From: an uncultured Clostridiaceae bacterium
GTDB taxonomy: Bacteria; Bacillota; Clostridia; Lachnospirales; Lachnospiraceae
DNA: 14,448 bases
NCBI GenBank assembly: GCA_949948825.1
Contig: CATLIJ010000036.1
Location: forward strand, 1 to 14,448
Direction: 5' to 3'
The notes below the pieces were generated by a model that saw only the letters and a program-made list of their open reading frames with translations, was not told where the DNA came from and did no database searches. The translations under genes and the position numbers were made by a program. Below, piece after piece: positions 1-6,662 of this stretch. The number at the start of each line of letters is the position of its first letter. The first letter of the stretch is position 1.

Positions 1-2
1 TA

Positions 3-125
3 AGACGTCCCACTTTCCCGGCTTGGAAAATGGAGCTGTACAACGAAAATGACGGGTTGGAGTACACTTGTTATGTTAACGCGCTTTCAGAGGATTACAA
101 GTGTTATTACCTTCAAAAATATTAA
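3..125 (+). CDS. Possible 3' end of an unrecognised reading frame, cut by the window start
   Basis: The frame is open from the first bases of the window to a TAA at 123-125. The translated tail contains the stretch MELYNENDGLEYTCYVN and ends in YYLQKY. Its mixed polar and aromatic composition looks protein-like, but I do not recognise a family. It ends just before the CobU-like homology begins in another frame, so it may be the true end of an upstream gene or a chance frame. About 40 codons are visible, so no function is proposed. Confidence 0.2.
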   Translation, partial: RRPTFPAWKMELYNENDGLEYTCYVNALSEDYKCYYLQKY

Positions 126-126
126 C

Positions 127-426
127 AGAGGAGATGGGGAGAGGGATGTGCCGGACACAGCCTTTCAAAAGAAATTTCTCACAGGATTTCATGGATGGAT
201 TCGCCAGGTGCTGGAGAGAGGGGAGAGTCCAAAGGCATTTGTAGATCAGGTGCTGGCCGCGGGGCCAGAGATTGTCACAATGGATGAGATTGGATGCGGA
301 GTAGTGCCGATTCATGGTCAGGAGCGGGAGTACCGGGAGGCAGCAGGTCTGGCCGGACAAAGGCTGGCAGCCTCTGCCAGCCAGGTATACCGAGTGTGCT
401 GCAGCCTGCCAATTCAAATCAAGTAA
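127..426 (+). pseudogene. 5'-truncated relic of CobU-like adenosylcobinamide kinase/guanylyltransferase
   Basis: The C-terminal two thirds resemble the small CobU-type proteins of Clostridia. Recognisable parts are a stretch like FHGWIRQVLERGESP, then MDEIGCGVVPIHGQEREYRE (family pattern N/DE[IL]GCGVVP...YRE), then VYRVCCSLPIQIK at the end (family VxRVVCGIGxxIK). CobU proteins phosphorylate adenosylcobinamide and transfer GMP to it in cobalamin nucleotide-loop assembly. The N-terminal P-loop (GGxxxGK) is missing: none of the three forward frames upstream contains one. The frame is open from position 4 with an ATG at 49, but the first residues do not look like the family. A GTG at 148 with GGGGAG six bases upstream could start a 92-residue product. 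Without the P-loop, kinase activity is not expected. The gene converges with the oxidoreductase, with 26 bases between stop codons. Confidence 0.55.
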
Positions 427-452
427 ATGGTGGCTTTGTGCAGAAAATGGCT

Positions 453-1787
453 TTACCGGGAGGGGACTGAAGCAGAGGTCTGAGCCGGTCCGGACAAAAG
501 CTTGCCTTGGTGGGAAAAGCGGGAGCCATGGCAAGGACATTCCCAGGTACATTCGTAAGGATTCCACTTCAGGCGGCATCCCATGTGAGGGCAGCGCCGG
601 TTGGGATGGAGGAGGCCAAGGGCCAGTCCGCGGGAGCTTTCAGAAAGGTGGGTCATAGCTTCCCTCCAGGAGGCTTTTAGCCGGATACGCCTGGGTGTAA
701 AGACAGACTCCCAGGGAACCGGTTTTTTACATATTTTCCGGCTGATTAACTGGGCTGCCACCATAGAAGCAGTCATGCCCCATTTGTTAAAACCTGTAAT
801 CACATACCAGTCTGGCTCCAGGAAGGAATAGGGTCCAATATAGGGGACCTGGTCCAAAGACATACAGTCCTGGGCTGACCAGTGGGAGACCGTCTTGGCA
901 GCAGGATAGTATTTATGGACAAAATTCTGCAGGCGCTGGTAGGAATTGTCCGGAATGATTCCAGTACGGTGGCCAAAGCCTCCAAGAAGCAGGCGCTTTC
1001 TGGCAGAGCGGAAGGACAGACCGCCCGGGTCGATTCCCAGGTACATATCCTTTAAAGGAGGAATGCCTGCCAGAGACAGACAATAGCTCCGGCTCTGATA
1101 CATCCGGGCAAAATACAAACCTGGCCACAGCAGGAAGGGATAGTGGCAGGCAAAGATAATATGGCGTGCTGTCACCTCTCCCAGGGGAGTGTGGAGATGA
1201 TGGCCTTTTGCGGAAAGAACCGGGGTATTTTCATAAATGGTCAGTCCGTTTGCCACAGCTTTCAGAAATTTCAGGGGATGAAATTCTGCCTGATTGGGAA
1301 AATACAGGGCATTTCGCACCGGGAAGGGCAGTTCGGTATCCGCGGAGAGATGGGCCGGAATGCCCAGTCTGGAGGCAGCCTTATATTCCTGGGATAAGGC
1401 GTCTCCTGGAAGCCGGGTGTAAAGGCAGGCAGAGGCTTCCTGAAAGTCACAGTCAATGGATTTGGAGCGAATGAGCCGGGTGTATTCTCGAATGGCCTGT
1501 TGATTGGCAGAGACATACTGGCGGGCAGCCTCTTCACCGAAACCGGCAATAAGCTTTTGATAAATCAGGTTGTGCTGGGCAGTGATTTTTGCAGTGGTGC
1601 CGCTGGTTTGTCCGCTGCCAATGCGTCGGGCCTCCAGGACCACAGTCTGAATGCCGGATCGGGTCAGATAATAGGCTGTCAGAATTCCGGCTAAACCGCC
1701 CCCAATGACAGCTGCCTCAGTGCGGATACTGCCAGGAAGAGACGGATAGGACGGGAGGGGTAGTGTGTCATGCCAGATTGATTTCAT
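453..1787 (-). CDS. FAD-dependent oxidoreductase with C-terminal Rieske [2Fe-2S] domain
   Basis: This 444-residue soluble protein belongs to the DAO-type flavoprotein family that carries a C-terminal Rieske domain (YhfW-like in Bacillus). The dinucleotide-binding loop is AVIGGGLAG near residues 26-34, followed by an acidic strand end (VVLEARRIGSGQTSGTTAKIT) typical of the fold. The Rieske ligands are C399 and H401 (CPHMGC) plus C417 and H420 (CPCHGS), with C404 and C419 as the likely disulfide pair. The start is set at the ATG at 1787, where GGAGG lies seven bases upstream; an upstream in-frame ATG at 1844 lacks such a site. The chain ends soon after the GPA of the Rieske fold with an SASVPSR tail, slightly shorter than usual. 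No signal peptide or membrane segment is visible. Substrate and electron partner are unknown. It is divergent from the feo operon, so iron-linked expression is possible. Confidence 0.85.
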   Translation of the reverse strand: MKSIWHDTLPLPSYPSLPGSIRTEAAVIGGGLAGILTAYYLTRSGIQTVVLEARRIGSGQTSGTTAKITAQHNLIYQKLIAGFGEEAARQYVSANQQAIREYTRLIRSKSIDCDFQEASACLYTRLPGDALSQEYKAASRLGIPAHLSADTELPFPVRNALYFPNQAEFHPLKFLKAVANGLTIYENTPVLSAKGHHLHTPLGEVTARHIIFACHYPFLLWPGLYFARMYQSRSYCLSLAGIPPLKDMYLGIDPGGLSFRSARKRLLLGGFGHRTGIIPDNSYQRLQNFVHKYYPAAKTVSHWSAQDCMSLDQVPYIGPYSFLEPDWYVITGFNKWGMTASMVAAQLISRKICKKPVPWESVFTPRRIRLKASWREAMTHLSESSRGLALGLLHPNRRCPHMGCRLKWNPYECTWECPCHGSRFSHQGKLLSGPAQTSASVPSR

Positions 1788-1877
1788 AAAAGATTCCTCC
1801 ATTAGACTTCCGAGAGGGCTGAGCCAGGTGCTGTAAAAGCACAAGGATTTGGTTCTCGTGAAAAAGTATTTTGTGTT

Positions 1878-1919
1878 TGGTATGGTTTAGGATTCACAAA
1901 ACCCATTGGTTTCATACCA
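1878..1919. repeat. Short inverted repeat upstream of the oxidoreductase gene
   Basis: TGGTATG (1878-1884) is mirrored by CATACCA (1913-1919), and AAACC/GGTTT-type pairings lie inside. It sits about 90-130 bases upstream of the oxidoreductase start, so it could form a leader hairpin or be an operator. No convincing sigma-A promoter for the minus-strand gene was found nearby. Confidence 0.25.
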
Positions 1920-1937
1920 GAAAAGAAAATTTTTAGA

Positions 1938-1976
1938 AATAAGGGTTATTGAGAATTTTTCTCAATAACCCTTATT
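1938..1976. promoter_or_regulatory. 39-bp perfect palindrome, Fur-like core, overlapping the feo -35 box
   Basis: Two 18-base arms (AATAAGGGTTATTGAGAA and its exact complement) flank a TTT centre. The right arm ends inside the TTGACA -35 box. The central 15 bases, TGAGAATTTTTCTCA (1950-1964), match 11 of the 14 defined positions of the 7-1-7 Fur box TGATAATnATTATCA. The palindrome lies between divergent genes, so it is not placed to terminate either flanking gene. An operator shared by the feo operon and the oxidoreductase is the most natural reading. Confidence 0.6.
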
Positions 1977-2003
1977 GACATTTCAGAAAAATTAGCGTAA
2001 GAT
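1975..2003 (+). promoter_or_regulatory. Sigma-A promoter of the feo operon
   Basis: A perfect -35 TTGACA (1975-1980) is separated by 17 bases from a -10 TAAGAT (1998-2003), putting the start of transcription near 2010. That leaves a leader of about 80 bases before the first feoA. The -35 overlaps the palindrome and the start site overlaps the Fur box, so tight repression in iron-replete cells is expected. Confidence 0.8.
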
Positions 2004-2008
2004 AACTA

Positions 2009-2029
2009 TGAAAATGATAGTCAGTTTCA
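2009..2029 (+). promoter_or_regulatory. Fur box at the feo transcription start
   Basis: The 21 bases match the classical Fur consensus (two overlapping 7-1-7 sites offset by six) at 17 of 21 positions; the core is AATGATAGTCAG. Bound repressor would cover the predicted +1. Position, score and the feo genes downstream all agree. Confidence 0.7.
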
Positions 2030-2088
2030 AAAAAGAGAAGATGAATTTACAAAAATTAGCAGAAAAGAGGAGAAAGGGAGTGTGTTCC

Positions 2089-2319
2089 ATGCCATTGTCT
2101 ATGATGGGGAAGGGAGAAATCAGAAGGATTCAGGAATTTCGGGGGCAGGAGGAGATGAAGCGCCATCTGCAGGATTTGGGATTGATTCAGGGAGAGACTG
2201 TGCGTGTAGTGGGGGAGAATCCGGGGGGTATGATTTTGATGGTAAAGGGGGTAAAGGTTGCTTTGAATCGTGCTCTGGCTAATCGGATTATGGTGGCAGA
2301 TCAGGCCAATAACATGTGA
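2089..2319 (+). CDS. feoA: FeoA family ferrous iron transport accessory protein (first copy)
   Basis: FeoA is a small cytoplasmic SH3-like protein that assists the FeoB Fe2+ permease. The 76-residue product has the typical pattern: RIQEF near the N-terminus, RHLQDLGLIQGETVRVV, then GGMILMVKGVKVALNRALANRIMV. The ATG at 2089 is chosen because GGGAG lies eight bases upstream. An in-frame ATG at 2008 lies at the predicted transcription start inside the Fur box and adds a Lys-rich N-terminus unlike the family. It is the first gene of feoA-feoA-feoB, with 14 bases to the second feoA. Two adjacent feoA copies are common in Clostridia. Confidence 0.9.
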   Translation: MPLSMMGKGEIRRIQEFRGQEEMKRHLQDLGLIQGETVRVVGENPGGMILMVKGVKVALNRALANRIMVADQANNM

Positions 2320-2333
2320 GGGAGGATGGATTT

Positions 2334-2558
2334 ATGACACTGGGAGATTTAAAACCAGGGCAGGAGGGAATCGTGGCCTCCATTGCCACAGTGGGAGCTG
2401 TGAAGCGGAGAATCATGGATATGGGGATTACTCCGGGAGTGAAGGTGAAAATTATCAAAACCGCGCCTTTGGGAGATCCGATTGAGGTGAATGTGCGGGG
2501 GTATGAGCTGAGTCTTCGGAAGGAGGAGGCTCAGAAGATTGAGATGAGAAAGAGTTAG
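2334..2558 (+). CDS. feoA: FeoA family ferrous iron transport accessory protein (second copy)
   Basis: This 74-residue protein is a canonical FeoA: MTLGDLKPGQEGIV, then VKRRIMDMGITPGVKVKII, APLGDPIEVNVRGYELSLRK and a short charged tail. The ATG at 2334 is preceded at eight bases by GGAGG. The GTG at 2316 that extends the frame overlaps the end of the first feoA and has no ribosome site. It matches the family better than the first copy, so the two probably have different roles with FeoB. A 6-bp hairpin (AGTTAG/CTAACT, 2553-2570) spans its stop codon. The gap to feoB is 140 bases, AG-rich, with no gene in it. Confidence 0.9.
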   Translation: MTLGDLKPGQEGIVASIATVGAVKRRIMDMGITPGVKVKIIKTAPLGDPIEVNVRGYELSLRKEEAQKIEMRKS

Positions 2559-2698
2559 TTATTGCTAACTAAAACATAATGGTTTTTTGGAAGGGGAAAT
2601 GAGATTGCACAGGTTATTTCCAGACAGTTCCTAACCAGGAAACCCAGGAAGAGAAGGGCAGAATAGAAAATAAGACGGAAAGAAGGAGAGGCAACAAC

Positions 2699-4747
2699 AT
2701 GAGTGTAACGATTGCGCTGGCCGGAAACCCTAATTGCGGGAAAACCACTTTATTTAATGAGCTGACAGGCTCCAGACAGCATGTGGGAAACTGGCCCGGA
2801 GTCACAGTGGATAAAAAGGAGGGGATCTATAAGAAAAATAAGGAGGCAGTGATTTTAGACCTTCCAGGAATCTATTCTTTGTCTCCCTATTCGGCAGAGG
2901 AGATTGTGGCCAGAGATTATATTGTGAAGGATAAGCCGGATGCAGTGATTGACATTGTAGACGGGACCAGCATTGAGCGGAATCTGTATCTGTCGCTGCA
3001 GATGATGGAGACCCGGATTCCCATGGTGATTGCCCTCAATATGATGGATGAGGTGGAGGCAAAGGGAGACCAGATTGACTGTGAAGGGCTGTCCCGGATT
3101 TTGGGTGTGCCGGTGGTGCCAGTGGCGGCCCGAAGCGGGAAAGGGCTGAAGAAATTGATGGAGGCAGCTCTTTCTGTGGCAGAAAATCATCAGAAGCCGG
3201 AGAGACTGCGGATTTTCGGGAAGGAATTGGAAGATGTTATAGCAGGGATTGCAGCTACCCTGGGAGGCAAAGACCCGGACGAAAGCTGGTGGAGGGCAGT
3301 TAAGCTGGCGGAGAATGACGAGGTGGTGACAGGCTCTTTGGGGCCGACAGAGAAAGCTTCCGTAAAGGCTTTGGTGGACCAGGCAAATCAATGTGCAGAC
3401 GGGGATGCAGAGGCAAGAATTGCAGATTTGCGTTATCAGTACATAAGCAAGGTTGTGAAGGAATGTGTAAAAAAAGCTCATAAGGATTATGTGGAGACAA
3501 AATCCGACAAGCTGGATAAAATCCTTACCAACCGGATTCTGGCCCTGCCCATTTTTGCAGCAGTGATGTATGTGATGTTTGCCTGTACCTTCAGTGAGAA
3601 TTTTCTGTTTGTGGAAGGGCTTTTAAGTCCGGGAAAATGGCTGGAGGGGGTTGTGGGGGATCTGTGGGGGATTGGCGCAGATGGAATTGTCAGTACAGTG
3701 GAGGGCATGGGAGCTTCTCCCTGGGCAGTGGGATTAGTGGCCAGCTGTCTGGACGGCATTGGATCTGTGGTTGGTTTTCTGCCCCTGGTGCTGGTGTTGT
3801 TTTTGCTTTTGTCCTTTTTGGAGGACAGTGGCTATATGGCACGTGTGGCTTTTGTCATGGACCGGATTTTCCGCCATTTTGGTTTAAGCGGCCGTTCCTT
3901 TATTCCCATGCTTATGGGATTTGGCTGTTCGGTTCCAGCGCTGATGGCTTCCCGGACTCTGGAAAGTGACAAGGACAGGAAGATTACCATGATGATCACT
4001 CCTTTTATGTCCTGTGGAGCCAAGCTGCCGATCTATGCCATGTTTGCGGCAACCCTGTTTGCGGATCAGAACCAGACCATGATTGTATTTTCTGTCTACA
4101 TGCTGGGAATTGTGGTGGCTGTTTTGGGAGCCCTGATACTAAATAAATTTGCATTTAAAAGCGGCGCTTCCAACTTTATTATGGAGCTTCCCCAATACCG
4201 GGTGCCTGCTTTAAAAAGCGTGCTGATTCATGGAGGGGAGAAGGTAAAAGGCTTTGCCGTCAAGGCAGGCACTGTAATCTTTGCCTCCACGGTTCTGATC
4301 TGGTTTTTGTCCAGCTTTAATTTTTCCGGAATGTGTGATATGGAGGAGAGTCTGCTGGCCTCCATTGGAAACGGAATCCGGTGGATCTTTGTTCCATTAG
4401 GGTGGGGGGACTGGAGAGCTTCTGTGGGAGTAGTGACTGGCTGGATTGCAAAGGAGAATATTGTAGCTACCTTTGGACAGGTGTTTGGCGGTGTCAGCGA
4501 TGAGATGGTGGAGGCTGTGATGGCAGGAGAGGAGGCGCTTCCAGCCATAGGAGAAGTGTTTAACCGGGTTTCTGCTTATTCTTATATGGCGTTTAATCTG
4601 TTGTGCATGCCTTGTTTTGCGGCAGTGGGAGCCATAAAAAGAGAGATGGGGTCCTGGAAATGGACCCTGCGGGCAGTGGGATTTCAGATGGCAACTGCTT
4701 ATGTGGTGGCATTTTTGATTCATTTTATTGGAAATATAATATTTTAA
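2699..4747 (+). CDS. feoB: FeoB ferrous iron permease with N-terminal G domain
   Basis: FeoB imports Fe2+ across the cytoplasmic membrane, controlled by its N-terminal GTP-binding domain. Visible G motifs are GNPNCGKTT (residues 9-17, G1), T36 in switch I, DLPG (54-57, G3) and NMMD (114-117, G4). A helical linker follows to about residue 270. The membrane part then carries the gate signatures: FLEDSGYMARVAFVMDR, the conserved GFGCSVPALMASRTL, and a second gate half ending in YMAFNLLCMPCFAAVGAIKRE. Length is 682 residues, within the usual range. The start at 2699 has AAGGAGAG upstream. No separate feoC is present. It follows the two feoA genes and precedes the fur-like gene by 59 bases, so all are probably one transcript. 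Confidence 0.96.
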   Translation: MSVTIALAGNPNCGKTTLFNELTGSRQHVGNWPGVTVDKKEGIYKKNKEAVILDLPGIYSLSPYSAEEIVARDYIVKDKPDAVIDIVDGTSIERNLYLSLQMMETRIPMVIALNMMDEVEAKGDQIDCEGLSRILGVPVVPVAARSGKGLKKLMEAALSVAENHQKPERLRIFGKELEDVIAGIAATLGGKDPDESWWRAVKLAENDEVVTGSLGPTEKASVKALVDQANQCADGDAEARIADLRYQYISKVVKECVKKAHKDYVETKSDKLDKILTNRILALPIFAAVMYVMFACTFSENFLFVEGLLSPGKWLEGVVGDLWGIGADGIVSTVEGMGASPWAVGLVASCLDGIGSVVGFLPLVLVLFLLLSFLEDSGYMARVAFVMDRIFRHFGLSGRSFIPMLMGFGCSVPALMASRTLESDKDRKITMMITPFMSCGAKLPIYAMFAATLFADQNQTMIVFSVYMLGIVVAVLGALILNKFAFKSGASNFIMELPQYRVPALKSVLIHGGEKVKGFAVKAGTVIFASTVLIWFLSSFNFSGMCDMEESLLASIGNGIRWIFVPLGWGDWRASVGVVTGWIAKENIVATFGQVFGGVSDEMVEAVMAGEEALPAIGEVFNRVSAYSYMAFNLLCMPCFAAVGAIKREMGSWKWTLRAVGFQMATAYVVAFLIHFIGNIIF

Positions 4748-4806
4748 TGGCAGAGATCACAGCATGGAATGGAATTGTCTGATCAGAATGTGAGAGGGAG
4801 TCTGGT

Positions 4807-5180
4807 ATGTCAATGGATAGCAAAAAAGCTTTGATAATGGAAGAATTAAGGAAAAATGGGTGCAGGATTACCAACCAAAGGCAGCTTTTAATTGATATTA
4901 TTTTACAGGAGGAGTGCAGCAGCTGTAAGGAGATTTATTATCAGGCAAGCAAAACAGATACTTCTGTTGGGATGGCTACTGTGTACCGGTTAGTGAAAAC
5001 TCTGGAGGAAACAGGACTGATTCACAGAAAGAATATGTATCAGATTGATTGTGAGGAAATTGCAGCAGGAGCCTGAAGGAAAAAGAAGAGATACAGGTGT
5101 GCATGTTTGAAGGGGAATCTTGTTCTCTGTCTTTGACAGACAAAAGCCGGGAGATCCAACGGAGGCGGAAGCTGGCATGA
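4807..5180 (+). pseudogene. Fur-family repressor, apparently frameshifted in its C-terminal domain
   Basis: Fur proteins are Fe2+-dependent repressors of iron uptake. The first frame (4807-5076, 89 residues, GAGGGAG upstream of the ATG) holds a full winged helix: NGCRITNQRQLLIDIIL, CSSC at residues 37-40, GMATVYRLVKTLEETGLIHRKNMYQID. It then stops at 5074, roughly 45-60 residues short of a normal Fur. A different frame continues with Fur-like sequence from 5055: GNCSRSLKEKEEIQVCMFEG then ESCSLSLTDKSREIQ, ending at 5180. One extra G near 5053-5057 would join them as DCEGNCSRS. The very end may need a second shift (EAGMNFGL in the third frame). The product as read lacks most of the dimerisation and metal-binding domain. 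A sequencing error is the alternative. It lies downstream of feoB under the Fur-box promoter, suggesting original autoregulation. Confidence 0.65.
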
Positions 5181-5219
5181 ATTTTGGCTTGCAGGTGAGC
5201 CTGATATCCAAAATTCATG
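5176..5219. repeat. 12-bp perfect inverted repeat with nested 4-bp stem
   Basis: CATGAATTTTGG (5176-5187) is mirrored exactly by CCAAAATTCATG (5208-5219). Inside the 20-base loop, CAGG and CCTG pair around TGAG, giving a cruciform-like structure. No T-run follows on either strand, so it is not a standard terminator. It sits on the stop codon of the broken fur frame, between convergent genes. Confidence 0.5.
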
Positions 5220-5259
5220 TCAGATATTTCCGTCTGAATTGTTACAATATAAAATCAGT

Positions 5260-5276
5260 GAGCTTAATCCAAGCTC
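5260..5276 (-). terminator. Weak candidate terminator at the end of the binding-protein gene
   Basis: On the minus strand GAGCTT, a 5-base loop and AAGCTC form a 6-bp hairpin that overlaps the stop codon, followed by ACTGATTTTATATT. Stem and T-tract are weak, but the position at the end of the two-gene unit is right. Confidence 0.3.
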
Positions 5277-6568
5277 ATATTACCATTGACCTGCTGTGAA
5301 AATTCCTCCACAGCTGAGGTGATGTCTGTTCCGTTTCCGATTTTTTGCAGCATCTGCCACCATCCCCTGCGGGCAGAGGCCCATCCGGGGGTGATCTGAT
5401 AGTAATCCCCCATATATTGCATGAACAGACTGTACTCGGTCATCAGCATGTCATTTTCATAGATTTCACTCATATCCCGCACTGGCCAGAAGGAGGAGGT
5501 TAATACAGCCCGTTTGTAATTAGTGTCATTTTCTGTCATAAAGCGGATAAATGTCTTTGCTGCCTGAACCCTTTTTTCATCTCCATAGTCAAACACACCA
5601 AATCCCCATATTCCGCCCTGGAGCTTTGGGGTCCCCTGGCTGACGGGAAATGTCATGGGAAATATCTCAAAGTTCAGCTCTGAATTGTTAATAATCTGCG
5701 TGATCTCAATGGAAGCATTCCAGCAGAAGGCCATGGCCAGATCGCCCCGGCAAAACGAAGCAATCTCATCTGAGGGTGTCATATCGGACTTAAATTCAAT
5801 GCCCTCCAAATCCTGCAAAAGCTTTAGAGCCTGTATATTTTCTTCACTGTCAATGGTGTAAGCGCTGTGGGCTTCATCCGTAAAGGTTCCCCCATACAGA
5901 TTGTTGACCAGAGCCCGTGTTCCCTGATCTCCGCTCTGATTTTTGCAGTAAATCACGCCCACATGCTCCTGACCATAAGCCCTCAGGGTCTGAACTGCTG
6001 TGATGAAATCCTCTGTGGTCCAGGTGTGGTTTTCTTCGTCAATATAGGCAAGAGCTCCGGCCTCCTGGAACATATCATAATTAATTGCCATACAATGGGC
6101 AGTCATGCAGACAGGAAATTCATAGTAGGAGCCATTGCTGTGCTGACAGGCTTTTCGGATATTGTCATAAATTCCGCTGGCTGTATCCAGGGCCCAAAGG
6201 TCAGACAGATCTGCCATCAGTCCCTGATCGCCCCAATCCGCCACAAGCCGCTCCGGCCCTTCAAATACAAGATCCGGACCATTGCCATTTGCAATAGCTT
6301 CCCGTATCATCTCATCTCCATTGTCATAATTCAGACATTCCACATTGACATGAATTTCCGGATGCTCTCTGTGAAAACTGGTGATCAGGCTGGATACTGT
6401 AGTCAGATTCCCCCAGTTGCCAACGGGAAATGTCCAAAGCGTAATCTGTGTTTCCTTTTCTGCCTCCTTTTCCAGCAAAGGAGAATCCGTCATAGTATCT
6501 TTCCCGCCGCAGGCAGTCAAAGCTCCGGCGGCAAGGAGGGCCATACATATTGAGATTGTTTTTTTCAA
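5264..6568 (-). CDS. Extracellular solute-binding lipoprotein, sugar ABC type (family 1)
   Basis: The product is a 434-residue surface lipoprotein. A Lys-Lys start and hydrophobic core lead to the lipobox LTAC with the lipidated Cys at 20, followed by an acidic linker. The mature part has family 1 binding-protein features: QITLWTFPVGNW, a helix with SFHREHPEIHVNVE, GNGPDLVFEGPERL, an inner segment with FCRGDLAMAFCWNA, and KLQGGIWGFGVF near the ligand cleft. The start is a TTG at 6568 with AGGAGG seven bases upstream; an in-frame ATG at 6649 lies before any ribosome site and spoils the signal peptide. It follows the hybrid kinase by 94 bases. No permease or ATPase gene lies on either side, so it may borrow a distant transporter or act as the kinase's ligand receptor. 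Ligand unknown, probably a carbohydrate. Confidence 0.85.
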   Translation of the reverse strand: MKKTISICMALLAAGALTACGGKDTMTDSPLLEKEAEKETQITLWTFPVGNWGNLTTVSSLITSFHREHPEIHVNVECLNYDNGDEMIREAIANGNGPDLVFEGPERLVADWGDQGLMADLSDLWALDTASGIYDNIRKACQHSNGSYYEFPVCMTAHCMAINYDMFQEAGALAYIDEENHTWTTEDFITAVQTLRAYGQEHVGVIYCKNQSGDQGTRALVNNLYGGTFTDEAHSAYTIDSEENIQALKLLQDLEGIEFKSDMTPSDEIASFCRGDLAMAFCWNASIEITQIINNSELNFEIFPMTFPVSQGTPKLQGGIWGFGVFDYGDEKRVQAAKTFIRFMTENDTNYKRAVLTSSFWPVRDMSEIYENDMLMTEYSLFMQYMGDYYQITPGWASARRGWWQMLQKIGNGTDITSAVEEFSQQVNGNMSLD

Positions 6569-6604
6569 AATGCAAACCTCCTGTGATTTAAAAGTAGAGT
6601 TACA

Positions 6605-6641
6605 GTTCATGGGACAGGACAAGAAGATTCCTCCCATGAAC
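6605..6641 (-). repeat. Intercistronic hairpin between kinase and binding-protein genes
   Basis: GTTCATGGGA (6605-6614) and TCCCATGAAC (6632-6641) are exact complements with a 17-base spacer. The hairpin lies in the 94-base gap, upstream of the binding-protein ribosome site. No T-run follows on the minus strand, so it more likely marks mRNA processing or protects a 3'-end than terminates. Such elements often allow a binding protein to be made in excess of the upstream gene product. Confidence 0.5.
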
Positions 6642-6662
6642 AGCAACAAAATAGGATAAAGC

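Noticed and set aside
76..579. 167-codon minus-strand frame across the CobU-like relic
   Set aside because: No recognisable domain and no ribosome site; it overlaps the end of the oxidoreductase gene and lies opposite clear CobU-like homology.
2008..2088. Upstream ATG (2008) that would lengthen the first feoA by 27 residues
   Set aside because: It lies at the predicted transcription start inside the Fur box and has no ribosome site; the ATG at 2089 has both a good site and family agreement.
5867..6553. 228-codon plus-strand frame opposite the solute-binding protein
   Set aside because: It is a shadow of the lipoprotein gene, which has a lipobox, a ribosome site and family motifs.
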